Assembly (NCBI RefSeq): GCF_000972845.2
Contig: NC_040032.1
Span: 12,160,002-12,224,001, forward strand
DNA: 64,000 nucleotides
DNA from: Larimichthys crocea
Lineage: Eukaryota; Chordata; Actinopteri; Sciaenidae
Direction: 5' to 3'
In this document: positions 1-12,906 of the stretch, one piece after another
How positions within the stretch are numbered: position 1 is the stretch's first letter
Layout of the letters: every line of letters starts with the position of its first letter
Program-made: the position numbers and the translations under genes
Notes under the pieces: generated by a model
The model's input: only the letters and a program-made list of their open reading frames with translations
The model's database searches: none
What the model was told of the DNA's origin: nothing

Positions 1-3000
1 AGATATGGGTAAATCCACAGCTTATGTTGCCATGTTGTTATATTTACTGTGTAGGTTTTCTCTTTTTGAATAGATTTGTTGTTGAATTGTTTGTTCTAGC
101 TTTTTTGTTTTTTGCTGGAAAAGTTTCAGCTCTGTCAAAACAAAGTGTTTTTGTCCTGAGCGGTGAAAAATCTTCACATCTGTAGCCGTCAGCCATGTAA
201 ACGCTGTCAGAAAAATCATCCAGCCACCAATCCACCGCTCTTCTCCGCGCTAAATAATGGATGACGGAAGAAGCCTACGAATTCATGAGCAAATGGTCTT
301 TATTCACGTCTCAGCGCACGCATCCCACCGACGCACCGTCCATTCCCCTCATCCTCTTCTGCACACGTTTTTAAGTGCACTTTGTGTATATGTATCCATG
401 TCTGTGAGTCTATATGCGCCCTAACTGACAGCTCGACGCAAGATGCCTTAACCCCCTCCCCCCCCACGCTCATCTCGATGACTGAGCTTGGACGTTTTAA
501 TCTTTAATGAGTAAATATAATATCAACACTTTGGCTTCAAACAAAAAAGTTTGTGAAATGTAGCTTTTCTGTCTCTGGCATGAATAATTGAATTGGCTTT
601 TTCAGTTTGGAAGGTGTAGCATGATGCGCGGGGCCCATCAGACGAGCCCTCTGTAAGTCTCGCTGGACTTCAAGACCCTTTTTTTTTTGAGTTGTTGCAG
701 GGTAGAACCCAGCTGTCCATTAGAAAAGAATGGAAAATTATGATGAAAAATGCATTCAGTCAGCACAGCCAATAAGAGTAACCGTGCTGTATAGCTGTTA
801 GTGGCTGTATAGTGGATTGAAGTGCTGTAGAAAATATACAGTTCATGCTTTAAAACACTATTTGCTAATGAGGCAGGGCAGTTTTATTTTTCTGATGTAT
901 CTTCACGTTATGACACGTCGACTTGCTCGGGAACGAAAGTTTAATTATTTCACTGAACATGACATTCTCATTTTACACCCACTTTCGAAAAATACAGTAC
1001 TAAACCAAACCACTTGTTAATAGAGATGGATATTTATTCTGTGCAACAACTTAAACCGCATGTGTAGAAGCAAGGATTACTCTCGTTAGCCATGACCGTA
1101 CAGCTCAAATGACTCACCGTCGCTTTGTCCGGTGAAATTACTTTAATATTATATTCACGGACCAAATTACAGGTATCTGCAAAAGCAGTTTTGCGTCATC
1201 CGGCTTCATTCAGCGATATAACATTAATTTATTTGTGTGAGTATCAAGGCAAGTTGGGGGGGGGATGCATCAGTCCCAAAAGCTGCAAGAGGATTTCAGT
1301 TATTGAGACGCGAGCCAATCAGGACAAAGTGTGATTGTGATGTTTTAGTGGTTTATAGACACAATAAAGGGGAATTTGTGACTGTATTAAAAGTTTCTGA
1401 CCCCAACTTTACTATTTCTACCAATGATGTGGCCATGCAGCCAATCAAAAGTCCAGTAACACAATCGTTTCATGCTATTAACTCAACAACTGCTGCCTGA
1501 TGCTCAACCAGCAGAGTTAATCCTTGAGATGCCAGAGAGTAAGCAGAAGTCAGAGCCCCCAAAAGAAGAGAATTCAAGAGGTCAGTGAGGTGAAGCAGAC
1601 GTGACTTGTTTATGAAAGTTTTGAATCGTGTTAGGTAGATATCTCTAGCTCATATCAGTGGTTGGTGTATTTTCAGTTTCATCATCTGTGGTGATGCAGT
1701 TAAAAGGCTCTGATTGATTTATAGTGCGCTCCTGTAGTTGGTGGCAAACTGACATCTAGGATGTCACAACAGGAGATTTGTTGTAGGAAAATCAAATCAG
1801 GCAAACCGTGAGTGAATGTGTAGGTCGGGAAACAACACATCGTGCACATTTGCAGCTTTTCGTCTAGAAACAGCCTGAAATGACGGCTGATGTATTTGTG
1901 CTTTATTTTTGTCATTTATTTTACTGTATTTTGTGCATCTTGATCACATATGTTAGAAAATGTAAGAACTGGACAGACTTTGTGCTAAGAAGCGGTGATG
2001 GTGGAATGAAGCGTGTGGGTGAAGGGTCCTGTTGTCTGGTGGATGACCCATAGGCAGCGAATACTGCAGCTTGTAGCAGTGTCGCCCTTAAAAAAGACGA
2101 TGAGAAGGCCCAGATTTCAAGAGAGGTTTAAAAATCATCTGATCATCATTGCACTTTTTGTCATTGATCATCATCCGTGGTGGAGATGGCGTGCACGTCC
2201 CGTAGATTTGCTTCATGGGATGCGTGCACGTGATGGACTGTTGCAGGCTGCGGCTTGTGCTGCTGTGCGAGGCCATTCCCCAGGTGCAGCCTGTGCTGCA
2301 GTCACTGAGGAGGCCTTGTAGTCATTTGCCTTGGCCTGACGCTGCCTGCTCTGCATTCAGCACCAGTAGGGCCCGAGAGGGGGCCGACCCCCCAGCACTA
2401 CTGCAGAGACTCAGTCACACACACTAAAACACACACACACACACGGGGGGACTTCTTTTCATTCAGCACACGAGCTGAGCACAAGGGCCGTCGGCCATCA
2501 CACAGATTCTCTTTGCTCTGCTCAGCCTCATCTCTCCTCTGTTTATCTCTATCAGGGAACATACATGAACTGTTGCGCCTTTAGGACGTACTCATGTATG
2601 CGAATGAACCCCGGTGATTATAGGTCACCCAGTTAATGCTGCTGGGTTTCGGTATTAGAAACGTTTGTTTAAGGACGTCGCAGATTGCTCCAACACTTTC
2701 CGTCTGGCCGTTTGCTAAGACATCTTGTGCGTTTTCACAGTTTCTTTCATGTTTGTTGACATTTGAATGTGTGTTGGAGTTTTTTCTCGATCCCCGCAGC
2801 CATCGCCGAGAGGGAGAAGAGCCAGCCGCACTATGTCGGTTTAATTGGCTGTGTATAATGGGCCTTTTGAAGTAAATATCAAGAGTTCCTATCAAAAGGC
2901 TGCTGGACGTTATCATGTGTCTCCACAGTGCCCACTGTTTCTCCTCCGTCCCTCCTCCACCATTTCAAGGCAGCTACAAAGCCGGACTTGGTATGGAGCC

Positions 3001-4458
3001 GTACAAATGTCTGGCTGACCTGTGTGTTTTCAACTCATCCACGCCACTATGGATACACACTCAACCCCGAGACGTCCTGAGGCCACGCTGTTAACAGTTA
3101 AAGATGTTTTTACATAAATGTTTAATTAACGTTTAGGAATGTATGAATAAAAGGGAGGTTATGCATGTGCATTTGCAATCTTTGCCTTCCTGCATCAAAG
3201 CTTTGTGTCGTGGATCACTGTTGCCGTGCCATAAACATTTGTCCAGGGGCCATATACTGTGTGTTGTAGCCTACAGGTATAATGAATGTCTTTTGTTGGG
3301 AGCAGCCTTGCAGCTCGCTCGCTGTCGGTTTTGCCCTTTTCTTAGTATGCGATGTAGGAAGCGCAGCCATTGGCGCAGCACAACCTTGAGCTGGGGGCTA
3401 GGGAGGGTGGGTAATGGTTTTACTGGTCCCTGTGTGGTGGAGATGTGAAGAGAGAGAGAGAGGGAGAGAGGGAGGGGAAGGTATAGAGAGGAAGACAAGA
3501 GAGAGGATAACTAACTGTCTCTCTCTCTCTCTCCTTTCCTCTCTCTCCATCCCTGCCTCACTCTGTCGACAGGCAGGGTTGGGACTCTGACGTGTGACAG
3601 GCTGGATGTAGAGTCTTTTTCCAGCGTTCGCCATTCTGTCTGCCCATGATTGGCTGGAGTCTTGTTATTCACACAGAAAAATGGGTCAGGTGGCCTGTGG
3701 AGAATGGAGTGTTTGTATGGACGGACGGACGACAGCACAAACACACACACACACACATACCTACACATGCATCCCACACAGAGCAGGATTATACTCTGCA
3801 GCAGTGCAGCGGTGGCAGATAAGTAACAGATAAATGAAAATAAATCCAGGTTATGTGGTAAACGTCTCTCGTGTTGAATTCGCCGTGTTCTCTCACAAGC
3901 TGCGAGCCGGTTCTCTCCTCACACCCAGTGGCAGGGGCTTAGCGAGATAAATAAAGGGTTGCACTGAAGGAAGGAGGAAAAAAAAAAACTGGGAAGAAAA
4001 TCAATACCTGTGTGCATGAATCTGGCTGCAGCTGCCACAAAGCATTATGGGAACATGATGGGTAGATACACTTGGGCTGGGCAGCATGCAGGCAGCGTGA
4101 TTGGCTAAAAAAAAAAGAAAAAAGAGAAACTCACAAACCAACCGAGCCACATTAAAATATAATATAAATGCTACGTTTGAGGATATTCTCAGGAGCTGCA
4201 GTTATGGATTTAAATTAGATTTTTTTGTCTTTAAAAGGTTTGATCTATAAAAAAAATTGCAATAATTTGATCTGGATATTGTATATTTAAAAAAAAAAAA
4301 GCAAAGTTTTTTACAAAATGACATACAATCAATAAACGGTCTCGATCAGAGCAAAACGAATATCTATAAATATTTCTTCTATATTATTTCAACACTTAGC
4401 ATGCATTTGAGCGAGTAAATTATGTAATAATTGTAACTGTCCGCCTCTCTACAATAAA

Positions 4459-4538
4459 AAATATGAGTGGCAAATCATAAGTAATGTTTATTTTGCTAAA
4501 AATATGAGTGGCAAATCATAAGTAATGTTTATTTTGCT
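4459..4538 (+). repeat. 41-bp direct tandem duplication
   Basis: AAATATGAGTGGCAAATCAT plus AAGTAATGTTTATTTTGCT occurs at 4459 and again at 4500 with no mismatches across 39 bp. Confidence 0.95.
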
Positions 4539-4870
4539 TCGGTGCCTCTCTGTGCTGGAGCTGTAGTCACTTGAGAAACGTCATGTTTGGTTTGCTAACA
4601 TGGTATCATGAGGTGTCAGGCCTGACATGGCAGGGAGGCGTAGTTATGAAAGCGTCATATAATATATATATATTATATATTTATGAGTTTGCAGTTCTAA
4701 TGGCATGCTTATTGATATGTTACAAATGTGTCACAAGTGTCCGGCAGCACTGTAAAACATCAGCATTAGATTATCCTCTGTGTGCTCACTACATCCTTCT
4801 CCACACAGCCTGCTGCTCCAGTTTTAGCCCGAGACTGACAGAGATATTAATTAAATTGGCTGATGCCCTT

Positions 4871-4871
<1 letters not shown>

Positions 4872-4915
<44 letters not shown>
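4872..4915 (+). repeat. (CT)n microsatellite
   Basis: About 44 bp of CT, the first part of a cluster that also includes GT at 5058-5074 and GGA at 5105-5139. Confidence 0.96.
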
Positions 4916-4919
<4 letters not shown>

Positions 4920-5104
4920 TGCACTGGCGCTGCAATGATCACACTCCCACCTCCGTACTGTGCTGTTTGCTCACCAATAACCGCAATTTGTTCTTTATTA
5001 AACTCTCGGGGCTGGGAACAATTAGGGTGTGAGCTGGAGGTGGTGTGCGTGTGCAAGTGTGTGTGTGTGTGTGTGCACGCATGCGTATATTTGAGAGCAA
5101 GCAA

Positions 5105-5139
5105 GAGGAGGTGGAGGAGGAGGAGGAGGAGGAGGAGGA
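5105..5139 (+). repeat. (GGA)n trinucleotide repeat
   Basis: Purine-only GAG/GGA tract, about ten units. Confidence 0.95.
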
Positions 5140-7112
5140 CGGTCGGGGGAGATACTAAACACTGCTTAATCTTTGATAAACAGTGAGGTCTCCTTTGTGC
5201 CGCTGCAGTTTGGCACATCTTCTCCAGGCTGTTCAGCGCTGTACCGGTCTAGCTCATGGCTGCTGCTGCTGCTGCTGCCTCCACGGCTCTCAGACCTGGA
5301 CTGAAGCCAGGTCACGCGTGGCTCCCTGCCAAGATACAGATTAGCTATAAGCGCAACATGAGCTAATCATGGAAGGAGCCACCAATTAATTGGCACTTAA
5401 GACGTTCTGCGGACTGTATGGATTTGGGGCTGGATGTTATCAGTGGATCAAAGTGATTGGCATGGATGTCACTGGCAGTTAGATGTATTCACATGCAAGA
5501 TATCAGGAGGGGGTTAAAGAAAAATAAATAAAAGATTTGTTGCGTGGGTGTGTGTGTGTGTGTGATAAGGTGCTGAGGTTCCAGCTATATGTAAATTGCC
5601 GCTGACGGGGCTGGTCTGTGTGTTTTTAGTTTGCATGGAGTGATAGTCCACAGAGATCACTGCCTGTCTGTCTGGGTGGGAGGAGGCAACATGACATGAA
5701 TGATGTATTCGGGCTTAAATATCTTTGGTATGTTGTAGTTTTGGTGCAGAGACAGATGAACTACAAATTATGACGCACACGGCACAGGGAGAGTAATTTA
5801 AGCATCCTGCCGTCGTTATGGCATTTAAGCAATTCTTTCAATTCAATCAGAAAATGCCAGCTTAAAAAAACAAAACATGAGTGGTGGACAGCGACGAGCA
5901 TCAGTCACAGCTCTGCAGAAACACCTGTGTTGCCGCCTGCTGAGCGTCACGTGATTTCTCCCTGTCAAAACAGAAAAGAAACAGAAAGGTGATTCCCCGT
6001 CCGCACTTCTCCGTCTCGTCCACGTTTAAGCCCGCCGTACTTTGACGTCAGAGAAGAAAATTTTGGAAAAGATTTGCAGGAGAAGAACTTTGACTTGCAA
6101 ACAAAAGGCGGCTTGAAATCGCAGCATCTGTGTAAGGAACCTGCAGAGAGGCTGACGTGCATATAAACGTTTGGAGACGGAGAGAGCGAGAGGAGAGAAG
6201 TGTACTGGTGTGTGTTGGTGTGTAGGAGGAAAAGGGGGAGTTGGCTGTGAATGGTTGCTCTTATCGCGTGCAGGCAGCTGCTGCAGTGTCTTTGAGAGAC
6301 AGAGGGGCTGTCCATGCATGCCACTCACTCTGTCTATTCACAGCCACCCTCCCTCTCTCCCTCTCTCTCTCTCTTTCTATCCATGTCTGTGTTGCAGTTT
6401 ACGGCAAGGAAGTGAGTGAAAGAAAAGAGGGCGGGCGGGGAATCATGACTTGAGCTTTAATGCAGACTCATGATGTGCAGGCCCCCCTTTCGATTCACAT
6501 CCTCGTGATGATTCTTATAACAAGGGACAGGCAAGAAATGAAATGTCATTGGACATCACCACATCACCCCGACTGACGTGTGATTGTTGGGGGGGGGGAC
6601 ACACACCGGTGTGCACCAGTGTGTGCACTCGCGTTGCAATAAATCACAGTTGTTTACATGCAAAAGCTCAACAGGCCTCGAATGTGACTCGTGCTGTTAT
6701 CATATTATTCAGAGATTTAGTTTAGTTTTTTCTCTCCACATATCACCACAGTGGCAAGGAGGGTGCATACAAATTAAGATGTAAGAAAAACTACAAGAAA
6801 ATCTGCACAGATGTAAATAAGGCGCCAACCTTAGCTGTCCCACACGTAAGTCAGAAGATAATGGGAACGAAGCTTCCTCCCCCTGCTCCTATGATGCTAA
6901 TCAAAACTACGAATAATGAAGTGAATTCATTCAGTAGGGAGCCGGTGCCAGAATAAAGGTGACCTGTGGAAAGGTATTTCCAAGACGAGCCGCCATGGGA
7001 AATCACCTTGATAGATGGACGTCTCAGGCAGCTGGGGAAGTGATATCCCCAAGCAATGCATGTTGCATCCAGAGTGCATTCTGGGATTTGTAACCACCCC
7101 CTCCACTCCACT

Positions 7113-7115
<3 letters not shown>

Positions 7116-7161
<46 letters not shown>
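7116..7161 (+). repeat. (CA)n microsatellite
   Basis: Uninterrupted CA repeat of about 46 bp. Confidence 0.97.
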
Positions 7162-7162
<1 letters not shown>

Positions 7163-8572
7163 CACCCATCTTTGCCCAGGTGCCCTGCCATGTATCGCTA
7201 CACTCCTGCAGCAGTATTTTTTCAAGCTGTGATATGTAACCTTGACTCTGAAAGGAGCAGATGGTGAGAAAGGATGATTAAGAATCAGTTTGGACCAGAA
7301 GCTCCGGTGAAGCCTGGAGACAGTTTCTGTGTTTATTAAAGGTGATTCACAGAGAGAGTTTTTATTTTTAATTTATTTTCTGTGTTATCTAACATTTTCC
7401 CAGCATCATAGCATTTATTTATGAACGAGAGAACTGTTTGAAACAAAACAAATTATTATATCCATTTAGTTATGTCGGACTGAAGGATAAATTCCAGTTA
7501 TATTAATTAGGAAATAAACATTTTTTAAAATCTAAATAATATTTATTTTAATACGTATAATACTGAATAATAAAATATGAATGTGCTGTATGAATACAAA
7601 AAATATGAAAAGCTAATTTGTTACATATTTAAGGTGAAACTGAATTAAAGCTGCATCTTTTTTAGGATTTATTTACATTTACAGAAAACATAAAAATACT
7701 GCTAATATTTCATGACTCTATTAGCTTTTAATTTAATATAATGAAACCTAAATACAGATTTATATGTATTGTAGATTTATACGTTCCTGTTATTTAAATG
7801 TAAGATTTAAAAAATAATTATGCAGCATTTTGTTCGGGGATATATTTACATGTTTGAAGTGAATGACTCGAAACTCCTCGTGTTGAAAACATTAAAAGAA
7901 AATGTTCCATTGCCAAACAACGCTTTGCATTATCTTGTCCGAGGTAAGGAAACCTAATTTTTCGGAAATGCTTGCATAATCCTTTAGTTCCACTCGGCAA
8001 ACTATAGAAAGAGATACAATACGGACAGAGTCTGTGTAAAAATAATTCAGAGGACAAAGAAATTAAACTGCAAAGTGTGCGTGAAGGGTCCTTTGCATAA
8101 TCCCAGTTAATCCATAATGCAGAATCCAGAGTGAACTGTCTAAAAAAAAAAAAGAAAATCTCTGTGCCTTCAGAAAGCTAAAGAAACACGTTTAATTAGC
8201 ATTTTTTAGTGCTACTCTTTTTCTGCAGCCGTTGAAAATAATATTTCTGTTGCAGGTTTTTGTTTTTTTGTTTGTTTGTTTGTACCCGTAATGAGAGAAG
8301 CAGAAAAAACATTAAATGCAACTGAAATCAAATAAATCTATTCTGTTTATTTATACAGACAATTGAATTTAATGTTTTTTGTGTGTGTGCGTGTGTGTGT
8401 AAGGTTTGTGCACAAGCAGTGATGAACCGCAAATAGATTTTTTTCTCTTGCATACAGTAAATAGTCATGTTGTTGCTGAGGGCCTGAGTTGACGCTGTCA
8501 GCTCCGTCTGATTGGCTCGAGCTTGCTATGACTCGTCGTGCGTTGGGCCAATAGCTTTTGCTCGGGTTCTGC

Positions 8573-8577
<5 letters not shown>

Positions 8578-8605
<28 letters not shown>
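8578..8605 (+). repeat. T28 homopolymer
   Basis: Twenty-eight consecutive T. No retroposon body recognised next to it. Confidence 0.96.
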
Positions 8606-8858
8606 CCCCACCCTAAATAAATTGCCTGGAGAAATTGAACAAAAAATTAGAGAAAGGGAGAGAGCCTTTCATCTAATTGAGAAGCTCATATTAGCTGTGG
8701 TGGGAAGATAAGCTCCTCTCTCTCTCAGCAGCTATTAAGCTTCACTGTGTGTTCGCCAGTTTCTTCTTCTTCTTCTTCTTTTTTTCTCTCTCTCACTCGT
8801 GCTTGATTTTTAAAGCTGTCACCTCGGCGCACTCTGTGTCAGCGAGATGCAGGTTTTA

Positions 8859-8892
8859 AAGTTGTGTGTGTGTGTGTGTGTGTGTGTGTGTC
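8859..8892 (+). repeat. (GT)n microsatellite
   Basis: About 34 bp of GT in intron 3. Confidence 0.94.
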
Positions 8893-9603
8893 TCAGGTGT
8901 TTCTGACAAGCTGTCGTACCTGCACACGTGCAGCACTCCTCCAAAATGGAGACCAGATCATGTGACCTTGTGCAGCAATTTAGACGCAGAGGCAAAGACA
9001 CACACACGAACACACACATTGTGAAGCTTCGTTCACTAATTTTGGCACTGAAACTCTCGCTATTGCAAACATTTAACAGCGTCTCACTATCAAACACACA
9101 GTGAGATTAAATTAAAACCTTTGACAGATCTATAAAAAATAATTCTGACTCATTTCTACAAATTAATAATGAAAACATCTACAGAAATGTTTGTCCACTG
9201 CATGTGTGAGCGGCCGACATTCGGTCGAGCATGTCATGTGTCAATTAACGTGTCCCAACATATGTTCTAATTGACATTGTGGATAAACCTCTGCTTGGAT
9301 TTATCTTACAGTCTGATTTCTTGGGGTGTAGTAGACAATGTCCTTCCTGATTACATTGTGTCTCTCTTGATCCCTTTAGCCAACCCAGGATTATAGTTCC
9401 ACAATATAATCCTGTATGGGGCAGCCTAGGGGTCACACTGCAACCCCCCTCCACCCCACAAATGTCTTGGTGTGACAGTGATATTGCGGGACTCCTGGAG
9501 GATGAAGTGGGGTGGGAGGGGGGTTAAAAAAAAGCAATCAAGTGGTGGTTGACTCGCGATTTGTTAATCTTCTATCAGTAAGAGGGAGACCTCTAAAAAA
9601 GGT

Positions 9604-9604
<1 letters not shown>

Positions 9605-9652
<48 letters not shown>
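9605..9652 (+). repeat. (TGC)16 = CTG/CAG trinucleotide repeat
   Basis: Sixteen uninterrupted TGC units within intron 3. It is not in a credible coding frame; poly-Cys in one frame is artefactual. Confidence 0.97.
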
Positions 9653-12510
9653 ACCGGCTTACTGCCTCTTTCACTCCAAGGCAGCCATTTTGTGTCAGCC
9701 GGTGTGTGTTGCTAAGAACAGTGCTGCTTCTCAGTTCACATTGAAAAGCAAGAGCTGGTCATAAAAAACACTGCACGATTGTTTTGTTTTTTTTAAATTC
9801 CTAACCAAGGCGTTTTTGTAGCTTGGAAAGAGAGTCAAAAGACGCGTTATTAATGTGCTGGAGGCCCTTTTAGATGCTGCATAGTAAAAAAAAAAAAGGA
9901 CAATGTGATGCTGAATCATTTGATTCTAGTTTCAGTGGCTGTCTGTTTCAGGGGAACAGTTCAGTATACCAAAGCTGCAACGACAGAAAATAGCAGCCAG
10001 TGTATCCTTTTAAGGCTTCGCTGCAATTTATTTCATGTTGCAGCATCAAGCCTGTATTCAGCTTGAGGTGAGAGGGTCAGTAAGCCCTCCCCTACTCTCC
10101 CTCTCTCTCTCTCTTTCACACACACACACACCTTTCTTCTCCAGAGGCAGGTGCACTGCTCATCAGCCACAATCATTCTCCCGGAGCTCAAATAGTTCCT
10201 TATCTGTGTGAAAATAGCAGCGCTGTAGTGTGCCCCGTGTAGGGCCTGAGCAAACACGCCGTCTATGTAAGTGATCAGTCGGGCCCTTTCAGAGAGGCCC
10301 TCCGTAATGGCCGGTTTCTTGTAGCCTTGTTTGCTCTGTGTTTTGTGGCTTTGGCGTCTGGCAGATGGGCCATCAGGGATTATACCTGCTAATGAAGAGA
10401 GGTGGAAGAGGGTGGTGGGTGGAGACGGGGGGTGGGATGAAGGTTTATTACCAGTTATGATGAGACAGAGCGGAGGAGCACGAGAACGGATGTGTTTTTA
10501 GACTGACGCATGTTATTTGTGACTTACAGGCTCATTAACTTGCAAATCTCAACATATATTTCCCACAACACAGAAGCAAATGTTGGGACACAGAAAGATG
10601 ATTCTGAATTTATGATACGAGAGACATATATATATATTTTTTTTACGTTTTATTGGTCTAATTTGAATTTTAATGTACTCAGACTTAAACAGCTCTCTGA
10701 GTATAATTCATCCGGTGTTAACAGGCTGCTGTAGATTCAGATTCAGTGTGTTTCGTTGGGGTGGTCATTGAAGGTATGATGGGTGATCCACAGACTTAAA
10801 CTGGACTGAGATGCACAATGACCAGCCCGTCCGGCGTGATTACACAAGGCGTATGTCCAGACAGGATAGCCTAATCCCTGAAAACACGCCACACACACAC
10901 ACACTCACACACATGCACCCACCCCTCCCTCTTCACCCCTTTTAACATATGGAGATGGAAGGAATTAGCGCACTGGAAGAAAATAAATGAGTTAAAGCAG
11001 CCAGCGGCTTAGATCACACAGTATTTGTTCTTGGGTGACCCGGCTGTGAGTTTCTTGGAAGTGATGCACGCGTAGTGGGTACGGGGGGTGGACTTTTATC
11101 CTTTATTTTCTTCTGCCATTCAGAAACAAAGTGACAACACACATTCAGCATATAACACACTTTATTTTCAATTTAATATGCCTTAATTTCTATGAGCACA
11201 GGTGGAGATGTGTGGTGTGCATGCATTGTTTCTAAGATGCACAATGTCCGGGACCACACCTCCCCTCAAAGCCACAGCCTGACCCCGACGAGCTCCTTGT
11301 GTGACCCCACCAACACGCCCCACGCCAGATTCAGCTCAGATCTTGTTAAATAGGATTAAGCTTTGGCTACCTGCCATTCAGTGGCTTGGACGGGACCTCT
11401 TATCTCCTGTCTTCAGATGGCTGCCAAGAACAACATAATGCACAGCGACCTACATTAAACAATGGTAACACGCAGAAGGTGTAGGCATTGTCTTCCCGAT
11501 GCTGATTTCCATGACAAAGCACAGGTCACTAGGCCACTTACATGCTTAATTGGGGTCTAATGATTGGCATCATGCTAAAAGGCATTCAGGCTGGAGCCAA
11601 TTAAATGTTTTGATTTTAGCCGTGGCCGGTCATGTGTGTGTGTGTAAATGTATTTGTGTGGACATGCGTCACTTCTTATCTAAGCAAGCAGAGACGTATG
11701 AATGTGTGCTTTGTAAAGCACGCCTGGCGCCTCCGCCTGCCTCCCCATCCTAAATCTAATACACAAGTTTTGTCTATACGTTTAGCAGAGCCGGGCCATG
11801 ACAGAAACTAGAGAGAGCAGCAGAGTCCATGTCCTGCAAAGCACATGTGACATGTCTCGAGCGCCCGCCCGTACTCTCCCTCGAAGCGGGGACACCAATT
11901 CAGCAGCGTAAGAGGCTTTGTGGCCAAATCCCCAGTTGATCTTCATAAAGTTTGTGTCTTACAATTAAGTACAGATGGTTTGCAGCTGGTTGTAAGGCTA
12001 GTAAATAACTCAGGCCTCTATTTTCGCCAGGGATTTGGCGGGGTAATCCCTCTCTCTGACAGTTTACCAGATTCAAATCAGTCCGGGCTTTGCTTTCCTT
12101 CCTCCATTTTTTTCTTTTTTCTCCTCCTCCTCCCCTCCCACCCTCCCTCATTCCATCAAAAGCTCCTTATCCTCATCTGAATATCATTTAGTGGGTGCAC
12201 ACACATGCCATGACTGTGTTTTAAGAACAGGGGCGTGGGCCGATCCAAGACTCTTACTCAATTACCCCTCACAATCTGAAAAGTCCACAGTGTAGGCTGT
12301 AAACAGTTTCTATGGGACTTTGGACGTGATGCTGACGCCGAGCCAATAAAATAAACCAATGTAAACAATTCCCCGTTCATACAAACTACAGCAGCTGTCT
12401 TTTACATGTCTGTGAGAGGGTTTATGAAGGAAACTGGAACCAAGAACATTACCAACTTTTTGTATTTGTGACATTATATCCTGCAAATGTTCCATGGCTG
12501 GAGTTAGTTA

Positions 12511-12906
12511 CCGTATTTTACGGACTATAAGCCGCTACTTTTTTCCCACGCTTTGAACCAGGATGCAGCTTTTCTAGCGAATTATTTCCACACCCTCATC
12601 ATGGAAAGCACACGAAAAAGTTCGTATGATGCAGCTTTTAAGTTTGAAGGCCGTCGATCTGGCTATGCAGGAAGGAAACAGAGCTGCTGCACCTAAGCTT
12701 GGCGTTGTTACAGGTACTGTTCGGAAACAATCAGGTATATAAATAAACATTTACAGTACAAAATCTTTTATCCAGTAAATATTTCATTTCTCAACCTGGA
12801 TATATATATAGTCCGGTGCGGCTTATATATGTAATTTTTATTTTATTTTTTTAAATTAGTGATTAGGGCTTATATTCAGGTGCGCTCTATAGTCTGGAAA
12901 ATACGG
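12511..12906 (+). mobile_element. Degenerate DNA transposon (pogo/TcMar-like) with transposase HTH remnant
   Basis: Imperfect terminal inverted repeats: left end CCGTATTTTACGGACTATAA; right end, reverse-complemented, CCGTATTTTCCAGACTATAG. A TA flanks the left end at 12509-12510; the right flank has decayed to TC. Inside, at 12601, an ATG opens MESTRKSSYDAAFKFE; after a one-base shift at about 12650 it continues AVDLAMQEGNRAAAPKLGV. This resembles the N-terminal helix-turn-helix (Brinker/psq type) found with pogo-like fish transposases. The remaining transposase is missing, so it is a dead, internally deleted copy. The family name is from memory and could differ. Confidence 0.7.
12601..12755 (+). 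pseudogene. Fragment of transposase N-terminal HTH, frameshifted
   Basis: The only coding trace in the element at 12511-12906: about 45 codons with one frame change near 12650. No catalytic DDE/D region is present. Confidence 0.5.

Noticed and set aside
2341..2375. RE1 left half-site TTCAGCACC
   Set aside because: No right half-site at any normal spacing.
4571..5218. Open frames over the CT/GT/GGA cluster on both strands
   Set aside because: Low-complexity translation of simple repeats.
9512..9715. Open frame with a poly-cysteine run
   Set aside because: Product of the (TGC)16 repeat; no homology or conserved flanks.
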